Source: Micrococcaceae bacterium Sec5.1 (GTDB lineage Bacteria; Actinomycetota; Actinomycetes; Actinomycetales; Micrococcaceae). Taken from it: DNA of 64,000 nucleotides. The stretch spans positions 806,001 to 870,000 of the forward strand of contig CP143430.1 in assembly GCA_039636795.1 (NCBI GenBank), in the 5' to 3' direction. Within the stretch, counting starts at the first letter, position 1, and every line of letters begins with the position of its first letter. This document shows, piece by piece, positions 8,766 to 15,918 of the stretch. The notes under the pieces were generated by a model. It searched no databases. It had not been told where the DNA came from and saw nothing but the letters and a program-made list of their open reading frames with translations. A program made the position numbers and the translations under genes.

Positions 8766-9071
8766 GACGCTCCTCAGCGTGGTTGGATGCGCTACATGCA
8801 CGATTTTCAAAGGTAATGTATTTCTCTCGATTCAAACAATCGAGTTTTTTCCTTGCAGTTTGGTGGTGGTAAGCATTTAAAGATTTAGTCTCGATTTGAT
8901 TAATTCTTTAGTTTTTCGCGTCACGAAATGAAAGTTAGGTTTAGCGGCCCCTGGACCGCTGCGAGGCTGGGTCCTTTTTGGCAGCCGTGCCCTTGAACAT
9001 AAGACGCAGGCTGCTAAATTGTTCTCGATGGGGGCGCATCGGGTACTCCCTGGAATCTTCAGGGGTCCCAC
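8766..9071. other. AT-rich divergent intergenic region
   Basis: 306 bases between the divergent glycosyltransferase and small membrane protein genes. Bases 8810-8940 are much richer in A+T than the flanks and include a perfect plus-strand terminator-like hairpin. No coding sequence was seen. Confidence 0.6.
8826..8850 (+). terminator. Rho-independent terminator-like hairpin with T6 tract
   Basis: CTCGATT (8826-8832) and AATCGAG (8838-8844) form a perfect seven-base stem with a five-base loop, followed directly by TTTTTT. It points rightward, yet the nearest upstream plus-strand gene ends at 7169, so it does not obviously terminate an annotated gene. Confidence 0.55.
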
Positions 9072-9560
9072 ATGAGCATGCAGTTTCCGGAGTCAACTGC
9101 TCCATCAACCACAGAAGCCGGTGCACTGGAAGCGAAGAGATCCCGCAACGGGCGGACCGGCGTCGGCCTCTGTCTGATCTTTATCGGCCTGGCATGGGTA
9201 CTGCTCTTGTGGCGCACGTATGGCGGAGCCAGTTCGGAAATTGCCGCTCTCAATGAGACTGAGCGAACAGAACTGATGATGGCTGATGCTCAGAACATCA
9301 TTCTGACCGCTTTCCTGCTGGCCGTCGGAATCTGGAATGTTGCCACCCGGCGCAGCAACTCCAAAACTCCATTGGTAGCGGCACTGGTCCTGGTCGGACT
9401 AGAGCTCGTCCTCGACGTCGTAAGCGTTGTTGATACCGTAACTACCACAGGGGAGATGCCCAACGTCGTCAGCTTGATCTTTCGCGTCGCCATCCTCGCG
9501 CAAACCATCAGATTGCTGCGGTTCAAGCCGGTCAATCCGCTCCTATTGCAACTGCCGTAA
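9072..9560 (+). CDS. Small membrane protein, unknown function
   Basis: 162 residues: a polar N-terminus of about 28 residues, then four hydrophobic segments (VGLCLIFIGLAWVLLLW, IILTAFLLAVGIWNVA, LVAALVLVGLELVLDVVSVV, VVSLIFRVAILAQTIRLL). ATG at 9072 with AGGGG eight bases upstream. No family was recognised. It lies just outside the left repeat of the AbiF islet and belongs to the chromosome side. Confidence 0.65.
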   Translation: MSMQFPESTAPSTTEAGALEAKRSRNGRTGVGLCLIFIGLAWVLLLWRTYGGASSEIAALNETERTELMMADAQNIILTAFLLAVGIWNVATRRSNSKTPLVAALVLVGLELVLDVVSVVDTVTTTGEMPNVVSLIFRVAILAQTIRLLRFKPVNPLLLQLP

Positions 9561-9610
9561 GGTGCCGTCAGGAGTTCAAACCGCTGGCATGCCTCCTGCC
9601 CCCAGTCCAC

Positions 9611-9686
9611 CAAAGAAAAGGCCCGGCAACCCTCATAAACACAGGGAAGCAGGGCCTTTCAAGTGGTGGTGACGGTGGGATTTGAA
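9611..9686. repeat. Left direct repeat (truncated tRNA-Ser 3' end plus terminator)
   Basis: Matches 11015-11092. It includes the core GGTGACGGTGGGATTTGAA (reverse of the acceptor and T-arm of tRNA-Ser), after which similarity to the tRNA stops. It also keeps the terminator stem AAGGCCC...GGGCCTT at 9618-9658. Confidence 0.8.
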
Positions 9687-9769
9687 ACCTCTCCTGCATC
9701 ACCAGTAATACGGAAAGTTCCTAGAATTCCTCTCGATATCTTCCTATGTGAAGTGGAGCCCGAACCGAT

Positions 9770-10771
9770 CTAGTTAGGCTGCCACAGCGGGAGAGTTTCC
9801 CACCCCTTCGGACAGCCCATGCTGTACTCCATATCCAGCACGGGGTGGCCTTCCTCCGTCAGCAGTTCGCTTGCTTTCGGGAACTTCTTAAGTTGCGTTC
9901 TCAGCGTCGCGGGCCACTGGCTGCCCGAGTCGCGGGACTTCAAGAGGTAGCTAAGAAGGGCCAGTGCGTCATAGAGGCGCTTCTCCCTTGGGAGTGCCGA
10001 CAGATGCGCCAGCTCGGGGCCCACAGTTGCTGACGGCACCTTAAGTTCATAGGTGAGGATTCGATTCCATAGTCGATGATGGTGCGCGCACACATTTCGC
10101 AGCCCGTTCATCGCGAGAAGCCACTTGTGAAATCGTCTGCCGTCGGTCACGCCAAAGTACCTGGCTACAGCGGTCTTGTCGGAGTCAACCAACAAACTGA
10201 AGAGGCGAACAAGTGAACCAAAAGTCAGGATCTCGGTCGTCAGCCATATCGGGAGATCGTTGCCGTACTTGATGAGATGGTGGGCGACAAAATCTTCTTC
10301 TTTCCCCTGAGTCCGCGCCTCCCTGTAGGTCTTCAGCCAGTGGTCCCAACCCGCCTTGCCCTCGATATCCAGCGCAGTGCAGGCGCCAGTGTCCAAATGA
10401 GCGGCATTTAGGTGAGCGAACTGGGAGCGCTTCCCCAAGGTGTGAGCGATAGCGGCCCGGAAGGAGATTTCAAGATCCTGAAGTCCGTCAAGGCAGATTC
10501 TTCGTAAGTTCTGATCAAACTTGTATAGGGCTGAGGCATGTTCCAAACAAGTTCCGGGGAAAAAATCCTTGCCACGCATTTGATAGGGCGTTTCCTGCTC
10601 GGAGGCGGACGGCAGCGGCACTCGAAATGGATATGTGTACGCCTTCAGGCGAGAATAGCCGATGGTTCTTAGCGTGGTTTCCGCCGTCGACCTGTCGCCA
10701 ACGTCCATGCCGCGACGCGAAAGAGTCGCTCTAAGTTCGCTGTATTGAAGGTGCGGCTTCTGGTAGGTCAC
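9770..10771 (-). CDS. Abi_2/AbiF-type abortive infection protein with HEPN motif
   Basis: About 333 residues from a GTG start at 10771 (AGGA six bases upstream). The frame is open to a TTG at 10816, but MTYQKPHLQYSELRATL is the normal family N-terminus (YxKPxL). Abi_2 features: IGYSRLKAYTYPFRV, ALYKFDQNLRRI, and near residue 225 RNVCAHHHRLWNR, the R-x4-H motif of HEPN nucleases. Family members act in phage abortive infection, presumably by cutting RNA when triggered. It is the only gene in an islet inserted at tRNA-Ser(CGA). The leader carries strong inverted repeats, in line with the RNA elements reported beside abiF genes in other bacteria. Regulation by that RNA is inference. Confidence 0.88.
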   Translation of the reverse strand: MTYQKPHLQYSELRATLSRRGMDVGDRSTAETTLRTIGYSRLKAYTYPFRVPLPSASEQETPYQMRGKDFFPGTCLEHASALYKFDQNLRRICLDGLQDLEISFRAAIAHTLGKRSQFAHLNAAHLDTGACTALDIEGKAGWDHWLKTYREARTQGKEEDFVAHHLIKYGNDLPIWLTTEILTFGSLVRLFSLLVDSDKTAVARYFGVTDGRRFHKWLLAMNGLRNVCAHHHRLWNRILTYELKVPSATVGPELAHLSALPREKRLYDALALLSYLLKSRDSGSQWPATLRTQLKKFPKASELLTEEGHPVLDMEYSMGCPKGWETLPLWQPN

Positions 10772-10799
10772 ACGCCATCCTAGAACGCTTGTTAAATGA

Positions 10800-10866
10800 A
10801 GACCGGCACTTATCAAGTCTTGATCTGCGAGCAGTCAAAGTCTGAAAGCGGTGCCGGTGTTTATGG
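10800..10866 (-). ncRNA. Candidate structured RNA upstream of the AbiF gene
   Basis: On the minus strand, ACCGGCAC (10858-10851) pairs perfectly with GTGCCGGT (10809-10802). The enclosed 41 bases can form a second hairpin, TTTGACTG-CTCG-CAG with TCAAG closing the stem, and the 3' side holds the competing palindrome ATCAAGACTTGAT. A TATAGT hexamer lies about 15 bases before the outer stem. The element ends roughly 30 bases before the GTG start. Structure and promoter were read by eye; length and independent transcription are not known. Confidence 0.4.
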
Positions 10867-11014
10867 ACTTCACTATACACGACCCCCAGCCGGGGTGATG
10901 GCAGCATCAGAAGTAGCCCCAGGTAGGATCCTTCGAGGTTAGTCCTTCAACCCTCTACGAAGTTGAACAGGTTGTCAGGACAGGTGCGGGGTTATGACGT
11001 CAAGGGGATCCAAC

Positions 11015-11092
11015 CAAAGCAAAAGGCCCCGCAACCCTCATAAACAAAGGGAAGCAGGGCCTTCTCAACTGGCGGTGACGGTGGGATTTGAA
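11015..11092. repeat. Right direct repeat (intact tRNA-Ser 3' end plus terminator)
   Basis: Direct counterpart of 9611-9686. It overlaps the 3' 23 bases of the intact tRNA-Ser gene including encoded CCA, and the tRNA terminator. Confidence 0.8.
11023..11063 (-). terminator. Terminator hairpin after tRNA-Ser(CGA)
   Basis: AAGGCCC at 11023-11029 pairs with GGGCCTT at 11057-11063, with further pairing inside (CCCT/AGGG). It follows the tRNA 3' end by seven bases and ends in a T-rich run on the minus strand (CTTTTGC). Confidence 0.7.
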
Positions 11093-11159
11093 CCCACGTT
11101 GGCTTTTACACCAAACAACATTTCGAGTGTTGCACCTTCGGCCGCTCGGACACGTCACC
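11070..11159 (-). tRNA. tRNA-Ser (anticodon CGA)
   Basis: Acceptor stem GGTGACG / CGTCACC, discriminator G and encoded CCA at 11072-11070. D-arm sequence TGTCCGAGCGGCC. Anticodon stem CAACA/TGTTG with loop CTCGAAA gives CGA. A long variable arm and a T-arm with GTTCAAATC are present. It is 90 nt with CCA, a class II tRNA typical of Ser. Its 3' end is the integration site of the AbiF islet. Confidence 0.96.
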
Positions 11160-11296
11160 AACTGAAATAGGGTACCGGAGTTGGGGCCCGTTCCCCAAAA
11201 CGAGCCACAAACGCGGCACACAGCAACACTGAGGAAACGCCGACAACCAACGCCAGCTTCCGCCCACCCCAACCCAGCGATAGATTCATAAGCATC

Positions 11297-12298
11297 ATGA
11301 CTATCTCGCGCGAACAAGAACACGAGGCCCAGGCCTACTGGGTCACTGAGTCGGGGCACGGTGAGCTGCGCCCGGAGGCCATACCAACGCCGGGCCCCAA
11401 GGAAGCCCTCGTCAGGACCCTTTACTCGGGCGTCAGCCGCGGCACGGAGCGCGTTGTGCATGAGGGGCGAGTCCCGGAGCGCGTGGCGGATCTGATGCAT
11501 GCGCCGCATCAAGAAGGCGACTTCCCCGGCCCGGTCAAGTACGGCTACCTGTCCGTGGGCGTCGTAGAACAAGGCCCGGACAACTGGCTCGGCAAAACGG
11601 TTTTCAGTCTGCACCCGCACCAGGATTTCTATGTAGTCCCGACGAATCAACTCACAGCCATACCGGACGACGTGCCTGCCCGCCGTGCCGTTCTCACGGG
11701 CATCGTGGAGGTTGCTATCAATGCCCTTTGGGAAGCCGGGCCGAGGCTGGGAGACCGTGTCGCCGTCGTCGGGGGTGGCTTGGTGGGCGGCGTTCTGGCG
11801 ACCATACTCCGAAAGTATCCGCTCGGCCGGCTGCAACTCGTGGATGCAGATACGGACAAGAGAGATCTCGCCGAAAAACTCAACATCAACTTCGCGCTCC
11901 CGGACGAAGCAGAGAACGATTGCGACATCGTTTTCCACTGCTCCGCATCCAACGAGGGACTCAAACTGAGCCTTCAACTTGCTGGCGACGATTCCGACGT
12001 GATCGAGCTTTCATGGTTCGCCGACAAGGAAGTCACCCTGCCGCTGGGCGAGGATTTCCACGCACGCAGGCTGACGATCCGCTCCAGCCAAGTGGGCGTG
12101 GTGGCCCTGCCGAGGAGACACAGAAGGACCAACGCCCAGCGCCTCGAACTCGCCGCGAACCAATTAAGAGATCCGGTGTTCGACGCGTTCCTGAGCAGCG
12201 AATGCCAATTTCAGAATCTGCCCACCAGCCTCGTTAAGTTGTTTGAAAAGCCTGGCGGCTTTTGCCATGTGGTCGCCTATCCAAAGCCGGAGGAGTAA
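11297..12298 (+). CDS. Zinc-type MDR dehydrogenase of the pterin-like/glycosyltransferase cluster
   Basis: 333 residues of the medium-chain dehydrogenase/reductase fold. The N-terminal GroES-like part reads ALVRTLYSGVSRGTERVVHEG and GPVKYGYLSVGVV; the Rossmann motif is VAVVGGGLVGGVLATIL at about residues 155-171, with an acidic strand end (LVDADTDKR) that suits NAD. Canonical zinc-ligand Cys/His spacing is not evident, so zinc dependence is doubtful. Three bases separate it from the next gene, a 6-PTP-synthase-like gene, and a GT4 gene follows directly: one operon. The likely role is an oxidoreduction step on the product of this cluster; the substrate is unknown. Confidence 0.82.
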   Translation: MTISREQEHEAQAYWVTESGHGELRPEAIPTPGPKEALVRTLYSGVSRGTERVVHEGRVPERVADLMHAPHQEGDFPGPVKYGYLSVGVVEQGPDNWLGKTVFSLHPHQDFYVVPTNQLTAIPDDVPARRAVLTGIVEVAINALWEAGPRLGDRVAVVGGGLVGGVLATILRKYPLGRLQLVDADTDKRDLAEKLNINFALPDEAENDCDIVFHCSASNEGLKLSLQLAGDDSDVIELSWFADKEVTLPLGEDFHARRLTIRSSQVGVVALPRRHRRTNAQRLELAANQLRDPVFDAFLSSECQFQNLPTSLVKLFEKPGGFCHVVAYPKPEE

Positions 12299-12301
12299 GA
12301 C

Positions 12302-12700
12302 ATGTTCAGCCTGACCGTCCGACGCCATTTCATGATCGCCCACAGCCTTCCCCGCGAAGCCTTCGGCCCAGCGCAGGGCCTCCACGGTGCCACGTTCGTC
12401 GCCGAAGTGACCTTCCGCCGCACCGAGCTCAACGAGGACGCAATCGTCCTGGATATTGGCGCGGCAGGCGGCATTCTTGAGGAAATTCTTGAAGACCTGA
12501 ACTACAAGAACCTCGACGAACACCCTGCGTTCAAGGGCAAGTTGTCCACCACGGAGGCGTTGGCGAAGCACATCGCCGACGCCGTTGCCACCCGGATCCA
12601 GAACACAGAGGATGGGCCGGCCCTCAGCGGTATCGACGTCGTCCTTCGCGAGAATCCGGACGCGTGGGCAGGATATTCACTGGAGCTCCCGGTCAAGTAA
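12302..12700 (+). CDS. 6-pyruvoyltetrahydropterin synthase-like protein (variant)
   Basis: 132 residues, the length of PTPS/QueD. The zinc region starts RRHFMIAHSLP (His14) and continues GLHGATFVAEVTF, so the usual HGH is HGA: His28 is kept, but the third ligand position is Ala30, and the catalytic Cys four residues before it is absent. The C-terminal catalytic part is recognisable (NLDEHPAF; STTEALAKHIAD). Normal PTPS converts dihydroneopterin triphosphate to 6-pyruvoyltetrahydropterin, and QueD makes 6-carboxytetrahydropterin. The altered metal site implies a different reaction or a non-catalytic role. It sits between an MDR dehydrogenase and a GT4 gene; its stop codon touches the next start. 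Confidence 0.85.
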   Translation: MFSLTVRRHFMIAHSLPREAFGPAQGLHGATFVAEVTFRRTELNEDAIVLDIGAAGGILEEILEDLNYKNLDEHPAFKGKLSTTEALAKHIADAVATRIQNTEDGPALSGIDVVLRENPDAWAGYSLELPVK

Positions 12701-13708
12701 GTGCACATCCGCTTCCTGGTGCCGGGAAACGTCCGGCATGGTTCCGGCGGGAACAAGTACAACGCCAAACTCGCCGAGCACCTGATGGCCCTGGGCGTCG
12801 GGGTCGAGACAGTCATCGTCGACGGCGATTGGCCGGTTGGGAGCGCGGCAGACCGGCGCCGGTTCGCGGAAGTGCTCGACGGCGGCACCACAGTGATTGC
12901 CGACGGTTTGATTGCGAGCGGGGCCCCGGAAGAGGTGGCGGGCGCAGTGAGTGCAGGAACCAAGGTGTGGGTACTCTCTCATATGGCGCTGGCCGATCAC
13001 CCGGATCTTGAAGCCCGGGCTCTGGCTGCAGCCTCAGGCGTTATCTGCCCCAGCGCCCACGCCGCCGCGGAACTGGAAAACAGGCATGGCCTCAAAAAAG
13101 TCGTGATCGCCCATCCCGGTGTTGAAGCGGCTGAAATTGCCAAGGGCTCGGAACCCCCGCACATCATCGCCCTCGCCGCGTTGCTGCCCAATAAGAGCCA
13201 ATCAGAACTGGTGGAATCCCTCGCCACACTGAAGGACCTTCCGTGGACCGCGGCCCTGATCGGCACGGAACACGCTGACCCGGCGTACGCGACGAAGGTG
13301 AGGGCCGCCGTCGAGCGTCAAGGGCTCCAAAAGCGCATCACCATCACGGGCGAATTGACCGGAGAATTGTTGGAGGATCAGTGGCGCAAAGCCGATCTCA
13401 GCATCCTCATTTCGAAGTCCGAGGCGTTCGGGCTGGTGGTCACTGAATCATTGGCCCATGGCGTGCCGGTCGTTGTCCGGCAGGGGACCGGTGCCGTGGA
13501 AGCCCTCGGAAACACAGGAGCGGGGACGGCGCTTGACCTCACACATCCCAACAACCTTGCCAGCACCTTCCGGAGATGGCTCAGTGACCAAGAGCTCCAA
13601 CAGAGCTGGCGCACTGCAGCAATCCAGGCCAGGGCCAACCTTCCCGGGTGGGACACCACGGCGGCAAAGGTTCTGAAAGCCCTCGGAACCGGCGAGGGTG
13701 CAGAATAG
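12701..13708 (+). CDS. GT4-type glycosyltransferase of the pterin-like cluster
   Basis: 335 residues with a GT-B fold. The N-terminal acceptor domain starts MHIRFLVPGNVRHGSGGNKY (Gly-rich loop). The C-terminal donor domain contains IIALAALLPNKSQSELVESL and the GT4 signature SEAFGLVVTESLAHGVPVVV with E-x7-E. GTG start at 12701 directly abuts the TAA of the PTPS-like gene, so the two are translationally coupled. The donor is probably a nucleotide sugar. The context suggests an acceptor made by the PTPS-like enzyme, by analogy with cyanobacterial pterin glucosyltransferases; this is inference from gene order. Confidence 0.87.
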   Translation: MHIRFLVPGNVRHGSGGNKYNAKLAEHLMALGVGVETVIVDGDWPVGSAADRRRFAEVLDGGTTVIADGLIASGAPEEVAGAVSAGTKVWVLSHMALADHPDLEARALAAASGVICPSAHAAAELENRHGLKKVVIAHPGVEAAEIAKGSEPPHIIALAALLPNKSQSELVESLATLKDLPWTAALIGTEHADPAYATKVRAAVERQGLQKRITITGELTGELLEDQWRKADLSILISKSEAFGLVVTESLAHGVPVVVRQGTGAVEALGNTGAGTALDLTHPNNLASTFRRWLSDQELQQSWRTAAIQARANLPGWDTTAAKVLKALGTGEGAE

Positions 13709-13712
13709 GGCC

Positions 13713-14936
13713 ATGACGCCCAAAGTCCAGACCATTCCGGCCGCAACAACCCTCACCCCGGAACGCCTCCGCGCCTGGGCTTGGCACAAACAGGGTCTCG
13801 ACGGGTCGCTCGCAGGAAAGACGTCCGAGGAAGTCCTCGATCACGCCGGATGGGCACGCTCGGTAGGCGGCGCCAATCCGTACCTCACCCTGTTTGCGAG
13901 GGCGGGAATCAGTCGGGAACAGGCCGACCGGGATGTCAAAGAACTCAAAATCCACGAACTCCCCACTGCCCGCGGCTGCACGTACGTACTGGGCCGGGCC
14001 GACTTTGCCTGGGGCCTGCAGATCGGCCGCGACGCCGCCGTTGCACCCTTCAAGGTACTGGCCAGACTCGGCGTGGAGCGCAGCGAGATCACCCTTCTCG
14101 AGGACCAAGTAGAGCACGCCCTGCAGGAGTCCAGCGATCCACTGGACCCCAAGCAGCTCAAGGACCAACTGGGCGATTCCGTCCGGAGCCTCGGGGAGGA
14201 AGGCAAGAAGAAGGGCGCCGCCACCACCCTGCCCACGGCCTTGGGCCTGCTCCAAGCCGACGGCCGCATCCGCCGGGTCCCCATCAACGGCCGCCTCGAT
14301 CAGCAGCGCTACGCCTACACCAAGTGGGGCCTTGCCTCCAGCAAAATCGACGACGACGGCGCCCGCCGCCTCCTGCTGGAAAGGTACTTGCGCTGGACTG
14401 GCGGAGCGACTCTCAAGCAGAGCCAGTGGTTCACCGCGTTCACCGTCGCCCAGAGCAAAGCGGCGCTCGCCGGCGTCGGGGCCGTAGAAGTGCCCACAGC
14501 AAATGGTGACGTGCTGTGGATGCTGCCGGACGACGTCGAGCGCTTGGCCGACTTCCAAGAGCCGGGCGACGAGCAGATCCAATTGCTTGCCGGCACCGAT
14601 TCACTGGTCCTCCACAGGCGGAATTCGGCTGACATGTTCGCCGAGGAGGACAAAGGAAAGAAGTTCCTGGACACCACGCTGGCGCTTCAGGCCGATCTCC
14701 CGGATCACCCCATTCTGGACCGGGGCAGAATCATCGGCCTGTGGCAGTACGATCCCGGCAAAGAATGCATCGCAGCCTGGACCTTTGCCAAGCCCACTGC
14801 AGCAGTCAGCAGGCGGATCGCTGAAATCGAAGCATGGATCCGCGACGAACTCGGCGATTTCAGGTCGTTCAGCCTGGACTCACCGGCGTCGCGCCAGCTA
14901 CGGATCGACGCCCTCAACGAGGCCGCTGGTCTGTAA
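13713..14936 (+). CDS. Winged-helix DNA-binding protein (HTH_42/YcaQ-like)
   Basis: About 407 residues of the crosslink-repair glycosylase-like family HTH_42. TLTPERLRAWAWHKQGLDG opens the domain; PTARGCTYVLGRADFAWGLQ, a run of winged-helix segments and a C-terminal WTFAKPT...IEAWIRDELGDFRSFSLD follow. YcaQ/AlkX-type proteins unhook DNA interstrand crosslinks. The QxQ catalytic motif of E. coli YcaQ was not located, so glycosylase activity is unproven. ATG at 13713 is five codons into a frame that opens with a GTG at 13698. It follows the glycosyltransferase gene closely and could be cotranscribed, but its function looks unrelated. Confidence 0.8.
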   Translation: MTPKVQTIPAATTLTPERLRAWAWHKQGLDGSLAGKTSEEVLDHAGWARSVGGANPYLTLFARAGISREQADRDVKELKIHELPTARGCTYVLGRADFAWGLQIGRDAAVAPFKVLARLGVERSEITLLEDQVEHALQESSDPLDPKQLKDQLGDSVRSLGEEGKKKGAATTLPTALGLLQADGRIRRVPINGRLDQQRYAYTKWGLASSKIDDDGARRLLLERYLRWTGGATLKQSQWFTAFTVAQSKAALAGVGAVEVPTANGDVLWMLPDDVERLADFQEPGDEQIQLLAGTDSLVLHRRNSADMFAEEDKGKKFLDTTLALQADLPDHPILDRGRIIGLWQYDPGKECIAAWTFAKPTAAVSRRIAEIEAWIRDELGDFRSFSLDSPASRQLRIDALNEAAGL

Positions 14937-14957
14937 CGCGCTCAGCCGGAAAGGCAT

Positions 14958-15338
14958 TCAGCCCGAACCATACGGCCGGGTGATTGCTTCGAGGAAGTGC
15001 CCGTCCGGGTCGCTGAAGTAGATCCCGCGGCCGCCGTCGTTGTGGTTGATTTGTTGCGCACGGGAACGTGCGGGGTCGGCCCAATAGGGAATGTGTTCGG
15101 CCGTGATCCGCAAAAAGATCGCATCGAACTCCTCTTCGCTGACCAGGAAAGCGTAGTGCTGGGGCGCGATGGTTCCTGTGGCATCGAGGAAATCCAGAGT
15201 GACGCCGTTTTCCAAGGAAACAGTGACGAAGGACCACATGAGCTGTGGTGCGGGAAGCCCAAGGATGCGGGCCAGAAACGCAGCAGACGCGTGCTTGTCC
15301 GTGGCGTAGACGATGGTGTGGTTGAAAGCGATTGTCAT
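14958..15338 (-). CDS. VOC superfamily protein (glyoxalase-like)
   Basis: 126 residues, a two-module beta-alpha-beta-beta-beta VOC protein. FNHTIVYATDKHASAAFLARILG gives the first metal-type His. GIYFSDPDGHFLEAITRPYG is the conserved end, with Glu as the last ligand. VOC proteins include glyoxalases, dioxygenases and resistance proteins; no substrate can be named. It lies 21 bases downstream of tadA on the same strand and may be cotranscribed with it. Confidence 0.88.
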   Translation of the reverse strand: MTIAFNHTIVYATDKHASAAFLARILGLPAPQLMWSFVTVSLENGVTLDFLDATGTIAPQHYAFLVSEEEFDAIFLRITAEHIPYWADPARSRAQQINHNDGGRGIYFSDPDGHFLEAITRPYGSG

Positions 15339-15359
15339 GATTGGCTCCTTACATAGAGC

Positions 15360-15896
15360 TCAGGCGGGTGAGCGGTGCTCCGCTGCCGGCACACGATGTG
15401 TAGCGAAGAAGTCCCGGAGGAGCGTTGCGCATTCTTCCTCACGCACTCCTGCGTACACCTCCACCCAGTGGTTGAGCCGGCGCTCGCGGAGGATATCGAA
15501 CACCGAACCTGCGGCCCCGGCTTTCTCATCCCACGCGCCAAACACGACGCGGGGAATCCGTGCCAGGACGATCGCCCCGGCGCACATGGCACACGGTTCA
15601 AGGGTTACCACCAAGGTGCAGTCCTCGAGCCGCCACCCGTCGCCGCCTTCGCCCAATTCGAGGGCATGGCGTTGCAGGGCAGCCGCGGCCTCGCGGATGG
15701 CGACGATCTCTGCGTGGGCGGTCGGGTCTCCGTGTGCTTCCCGTTCGTTGCGCCCTGAACCCAGCACACCGCCGTCGGGTCCTAGAACGACCGCGCCGAT
15801 CGGCACGTCGTCCGTTTCCATCGCCAATCGGGCCTCGTCCAGGGCGAGGCCCATCCAAGCCATGTGTTCAGCGTGATACGGCTCCGTGGCGCTCAT
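15360..15896 (-). CDS. tadA: tRNA-specific adenosine deaminase TadA
   Basis: 178 residues of the cytidine/deoxycytidylate deaminase fold. Zinc/catalytic motif HAEIVAIREA (His and proton-shuttling Glu) and PCAMCAGAIVLARIPRVVFG (two Cys ligands). DEKAGAAGSVFDIL and LNHWVEVYAGV match TadA. It converts A34 of tRNA-Arg(ACG) to inosine; a tRNA-Arg(ACG) gene lies in this window. There is a ~10-residue insertion, ELGEGGDGWRLEDCTL, before the core strand. Divergent from upp with a 22-base gap. Confidence 0.93.
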   Translation of the reverse strand: MSATEPYHAEHMAWMGLALDEARLAMETDDVPIGAVVLGPDGGVLGSGRNEREAHGDPTAHAEIVAIREAAAALQRHALELGEGGDGWRLEDCTLVVTLEPCAMCAGAIVLARIPRVVFGAWDEKAGAAGSVFDILRERRLNHWVEVYAGVREEECATLLRDFFATHRVPAAEHRSPA

Positions 15897-15918
15897 GTCT
15901 CAATGATAGTTTTGGACG

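Larger units (their letters stand above)
9611..11092. mobile_element. AbiF islet inserted at tRNA-Ser(CGA), bounded by direct repeats
   Basis: Two direct copies of a ~77-base segment flank the region: 9611-9686 and 11015-11092, about 90% identical with two single-base indels. The right copy consists of the 3' end of the intact tRNA-Ser plus its terminator; the left copy is the displaced, now orphan 3' end plus terminator. This is the layout left when an element integrates into a tRNA 3' end and regenerates it. The 1.33 kb between the repeats holds one gene, an Abi_2 family protein, plus its leader. No integrase is present, so the islet is either decayed or was moved by an enzyme supplied in trans. 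Confidence 0.75.

Noticed and set aside
9611..9686. Left repeat as a second, functional tRNA-Ser
   Set aside because: Only the acceptor/T-arm end is present; after GGGATTTGAA the sequence diverges and cannot complete a tRNA.
11000..11977. Minus-strand frame across tRNA-Ser and the MDR dehydrogenase
   Set aside because: It runs through a tRNA gene and is opposite a gene with a clear Rossmann motif.
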